In this document: positions 7,301 through 8,313 of the stretch, one piece after another
Position numbering within the stretch: position 1 is the first letter of the stretch
Layout: each line of letters begins with the position of its first letter
Source of the DNA: an uncultured Terriglobus sp.
Lineage (GTDB): Bacteria > Acidobacteriota > Terriglobia > Terriglobales > Acidobacteriaceae
Reading direction: 5' to 3'
NCBI GenBank assembly: GCA_937859825.1
Contig: CALMAP010000236.1
Span: 1-8,313 of the forward strand
DNA: 8,313 nt
Translations under genes and position numbers: made by a program
The notes under the pieces: model-generated
Databases searched by the model: none
Seen by the model: the letters and a program-made list of their open reading frames with translations, nothing else
What the model was told of the DNA's origin: nothing

Positions 7301-7753
7301 CGCGACGTTCGCTCCAATTTTGGCGGAAGACGTGTCGAAATCAACGATCGCTCCGGCATCTACCGTTACGGAGGTTTCCGCGCCCGCGAGTGGCAGGGTG
7401 TAGTTTTCCGTGAGCTCCTGGCCAACTGCGAGCGTCAGGTTCTTTTGCTGTGTCGAAGAGAAGCCATTTGCCGTTACCGTGATGTCATACGTGGCGGGTG
7501 GTAGCGACACTGCGATGTAAAGGCCTTCCTCATTTGCGACCACGGTACGTACCTGACCCGTCGCGTCATTCTTGATGTTGATCGTAGCGTTCGCCACAAC
7601 AGCTCCGGACGGATCGGTGACCGTGCCGGTAAGCCGGGCTGTCGTTGTTTGCGCCGCTGCGGTAAGTGTCAGCGTGGCGGCTAGTGCGAGCGACATGGCA
7701 GTTATGCGAGCGATGCTTCGCTTCGCCAATGTGGGAGTTTGAGTTGGCCTCAT
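4361..7753 (-). CDS. TonB-dependent receptor-like outer-membrane protein with carboxypeptidase-regulatory-like N-terminal domain (Oar-type)
   Basis: The 1130-residue product starts at ATG 7753-7751, preceded by AGGAG (7756-7760) at a short 2-base spacing. This start gives a signal peptide, with basic KRSIAR, hydrophobic core 19-33 and cleavage near AAAQ-T. Residues about 39-120 (ARLTGTVTDPSGAVVANATI...) form a carboxypeptidase-regulatory-like beta sandwich. About 145-262 is the plug, with LPINGRQ, IRIDGVDAG and GGQISFVTKSGTN. The rest is the beta barrel, ending in the aromatic C-terminus RLLF that suits BAM insertion. Two cysteines (954 and 969) may close an external loop. Known: such proteins are abundant in Acidobacteriota and are thought to import large substrates or serve as surface proteins. 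No SusD-like partner, TonB/ExbBD or regulator is adjacent, so the substrate cannot be named. The frame stays open to 7951, but those 66 extra codons precede the signal peptide and are likely not translated. A strong terminator follows. Confidence 0.92.
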   Translation of the reverse strand: MRPTQTPTLAKRSIARITAMSLALAATLTLTAAAQTTTARLTGTVTDPSGAVVANATINIKNDATGQVRTVVANEEGLYIAVSLPPATYDITVTANGFSSTQQKNLTLAVGQELTENYTLPLAGAETSVTVDAGAIVDFDTSSAKIGANVAPREIQQLPINGRQISQLYLLVPGATNAGSGTFDNIHFSGRSVEQNIIRIDGVDAGSIIDTSPGNLNGELTSIFRLQQSLEAVQEFRVDSSGYPAELGTGTGGQISFVTKSGTNALHGSAFEYLRNDFFDARNYFNRVNTLNNSPKFRLNQFGGSVGGPILKDKLFFFATYEGLRQTFVQAYNQTTLSAQDRANAAQYTPAIVPLLAAFPVANTVNAAGVLNGVITIGQNTVNENFGDIRFDYHINNKFSLYARYNRDQGVASQVQDASLSRFGQVEVPQNGTIVLNQVLSPRIFNETKFGFNGVKMRVQGISGVSPNVDLSRSRIAIAGLTNVGALISLSSSFNGVGAPYTGQEYSFIDNFSRVAGNHNLKFGVEVRPRSLYNDQLGGTTYTYNSVAQFTGNATTPGNQPAQIQFFGNLSDLSPFTGLSGNALVKQTYYIGYAQDEWKIRPNLTLSYGMRYEYYSPLHENRNKDVFFDIPSGNILPKYSGDWFHSNLNNFGPRVALVYAPASLNNKTVLRAGIGTYYGPGQTEDQIQPEANDRVTRTFTSGKVYPINPQTDVYATYDINSPTLGYQPRAYTSAYKVPERVTTYTASIQQELPGQMQFMIGYVGSSNRNLFLRSITNLITGVTTSGGNGAGSATRQFGGRFAEIDYKTSGGTDQYHSMQTTLQRRFSSGLSLGAQYTWAHELGTSSGSNEATTAQEPLQIYGAKPEYGRGTFDIRHSLNMTTLYALPFGKGKKYDLGNALDVVAGGWELGGIVNFRSGVPIDVLITRPDIAYLGVSGPYAGQTFSSPIVKTSQCSPFTYNGSVYGNGICTVAVQNVPGGGNTRNVRRPNLVSGVSPYLKNGLNYLNPAAFTAPAAGAFGNSRRNDYSGPNLAQLDLTLQKEFAFTERTRLKFTSDVYNVLNHANFANPGTVRLSQGIPTSGTLANTVQPGTPFAASTSGNGNFGVLTNTVTNQVGIGGARQIQLAVRLLF

Positions 7754-7763
7754 AGCTCCTGAG

Positions 7764-7797
7764 CGTGAGGGCACAATGTTTCCACAACGTGAGGACA
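7764..7797. repeat. Imperfect direct repeat CGTGAGG(G/A)CA upstream of the receptor gene
   Basis: Two 10-base copies (7764-7773 and 7788-7797) differ at one position and are spaced 24 bases start to start, within 45 bases of the receptor ATG. They could be operator half sites or chance. Confidence 0.4.
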
Positions 7798-7853
7798 GGA
7801 TGAATAACATGTGACAAGGGCAGTAGCGCGGTGAGCCTGGCCGTATTCCCCAC

Positions 7854-7901
7854 AAAAGGTTGCGAACGCAATCGAACTCTCGTATGATGAAAAGGTTGCG
7901 A
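7854..7901. repeat. 12-base direct repeat AAAAGGTTGCGA flanking the rpsT promoter
   Basis: Identical copies occur at 7854-7865 and 7890-7901, 36 bases start to start. The first covers the probable rpsT -35 element, the second the predicted transcription start. The first copy also forms half of the small palindrome TTGCG-AA-CGCAA (7860-7871). The placement suggests regulator sites, but this is inference. Confidence 0.65.
7860..7888 (+). promoter_or_regulatory. Probable sigma70-type promoter of rpsT
   Basis: TTGCGA (7860-7865) and TATGAT (7883-7888) are separated by 17 bases. The -10 matches the consensus at 5 of 6 positions and the -35 at 4 of 6. Start predicted near 7895, giving a leader of about 104 bases. 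Confidence 0.6.
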
Positions 7902-7998
7902 GGAACAGTCAGTGAAAACTGCGTGAGTTTCTTCGCGAAAAGATTCCGCATGGCACCGGGACTTCTGGTCTGCGAGCCGGCACAAGAGAAGAGAGTTC

Positions 7999-8274
7999 AT
8001 GGCAAATCATGTTTCATCCGTAAAGCGCGCCAAGCAGACCCTGGCGAAAACGGCAGTCAACCGCTCTAACCGCAGCAAGCTGCGCGGCACTCTGCGTCAG
8101 ATGCGTGAAGCCCTTGTGAAGGGCGACGCAAACGCGGCCCGCGAGCAGTACCGTGCTACCGTCTCCCTGCTGGATAAGTCCGTGCAGAAAGGTGTTCTGC
8201 ACGACAACACTGCGTCGCGTTATAAGAGCCGTCTGAATGCTCGTCTCAAGGTACTTGCAACAGCCGCTGCATAA
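7999..8274 (+). CDS. rpsT: Small ribosomal subunit protein bS20
   Basis: S20 binds 16S rRNA early in 30S assembly. The 91-residue, strongly basic, helix-rich protein opens with MANHVSSVKRAKQ, matching the conserved MANxxSxxKRxRQ start of the family. It continues with NRSNRSKLRGTLRQ (22-35), GDANAAREQY (43-52), the turn VQKGVLHDNTASRYKSRLN (63-81) and an Ala-rich end. Usual length is 85-90 residues, so it is complete. The start is ATG 7999 behind a purine-rich AAGAGAAGAGAG (7984-7995). It is transcribed away from the receptor gene, from a promoter with near-consensus -10. In several bacteria S20 represses its own translation; whether the leader here does so cannot be read from the sequence. 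No further gene is visible in the last 39 bases, and no clear terminator hairpin is contained in the window. Confidence 0.97.
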   Translation: MANHVSSVKRAKQTLAKTAVNRSNRSKLRGTLRQMREALVKGDANAAREQYRATVSLLDKSVQKGVLHDNTASRYKSRLNARLKVLATAAA

Positions 8275-8313
8275 ACCTGACTGCAATAGCGACAAAAGGG
8301 CACAGACACCGTC

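Larger units (their letters stand above)
7754..7998. promoter_or_regulatory. Divergent regulatory region between receptor gene and rpsT
   Basis: These 245 bases separate the divergent starts. The rightward (rpsT) promoter is listed separately. For the leftward gene I found no clear -35/-10 pair, but two copies of CGTGAGGxCA (7764-7773 and 7788-7797), start to start 24 bases, lie just upstream of its ATG. The rpsT leader of about 104 bases has only short possible hairpins, for example TTTC/GAAA around 7928-7940. Confidence 0.5.

Noticed and set aside
7754..7951. 66-codon in-frame N-terminal extension of the receptor
   Set aside because: It would put a Cys/Arg-rich stretch in front of a normal signal peptide, and it overlaps the divergent rpsT promoter.
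7754..7998. CRISPR-like or mobile-element repeats
   Set aside because: Only two copies of each short repeat occur, without spacer regularity, terminal inverted repeats or transposase anywhere in the window.
8014..8295. 93-codon minus-strand frame over rpsT
   Set aside because: Antisense to a conserved ribosomal protein gene, with no motif of its own.

Overview
The window looks like chromosomal DNA of an acidobacterium, probably class Terriglobia. The main reason is the 1130-residue TonB-dependent receptor-like protein, which has an N-terminal carboxypeptidase-regulatory-like domain and an Oar-type barrel; this architecture is heavily expanded in that group. Moderately high GC and frequent TTG/GTG starts are compatible. 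This assignment is inference, since no rRNA or other phylogenetic marker beyond ribosomal protein S20 is present.

Layout from left to right. Positions 1-2149 hold a minus-strand operon: a secreted protein of unknown function with a permuted NlpC/P60 (LRAT)-like His...Cys signature (1103-2149), then ybeY (579-1091, TTG start), then a CorC/HlyC-type membrane protein that runs off the left edge (1-582, GTG start, 4-base overlap with the ybeY stop). Divergent from this operon is a plus-strand secreted alpha/beta hydrolase with an EF-hand-like loop just before its GHSWG nucleophile motif (2276-3019). This gene converges on phoH/ybeZ (3069-4109, minus, TTG start), and a 17-base-arm inverted repeat between the two stops should terminate both. 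A 251-base spacer carries the probable phoH promoter and, next to it, a UUCG-tetraloop terminator for the large outer-membrane receptor gene (4361-7753, minus). Finally a divergent 245-base region with a probable sigma70 promoter leads to rpsT (7999-8274, plus).

ybeZ-ybeY-corC is a familiar housekeeping set for rRNA maturation and quality control (the order seen in E. coli). Here it is split: two genes for exported proteins and a bidirectional terminator sit between ybeZ and ybeY, so the endoribonuclease is probably transcribed with an exported papain-fold-like protein instead of with the PhoH ATPase. The most unusual items are this divergent pair of secreted proteins, the EF-hand-like loop in the hydrolase, the atypical membrane domain of the CorC-type protein, and a paired 12-base repeat around the rpsT promoter. 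I see no mobile element, CRISPR array, tRNA or rRNA gene.
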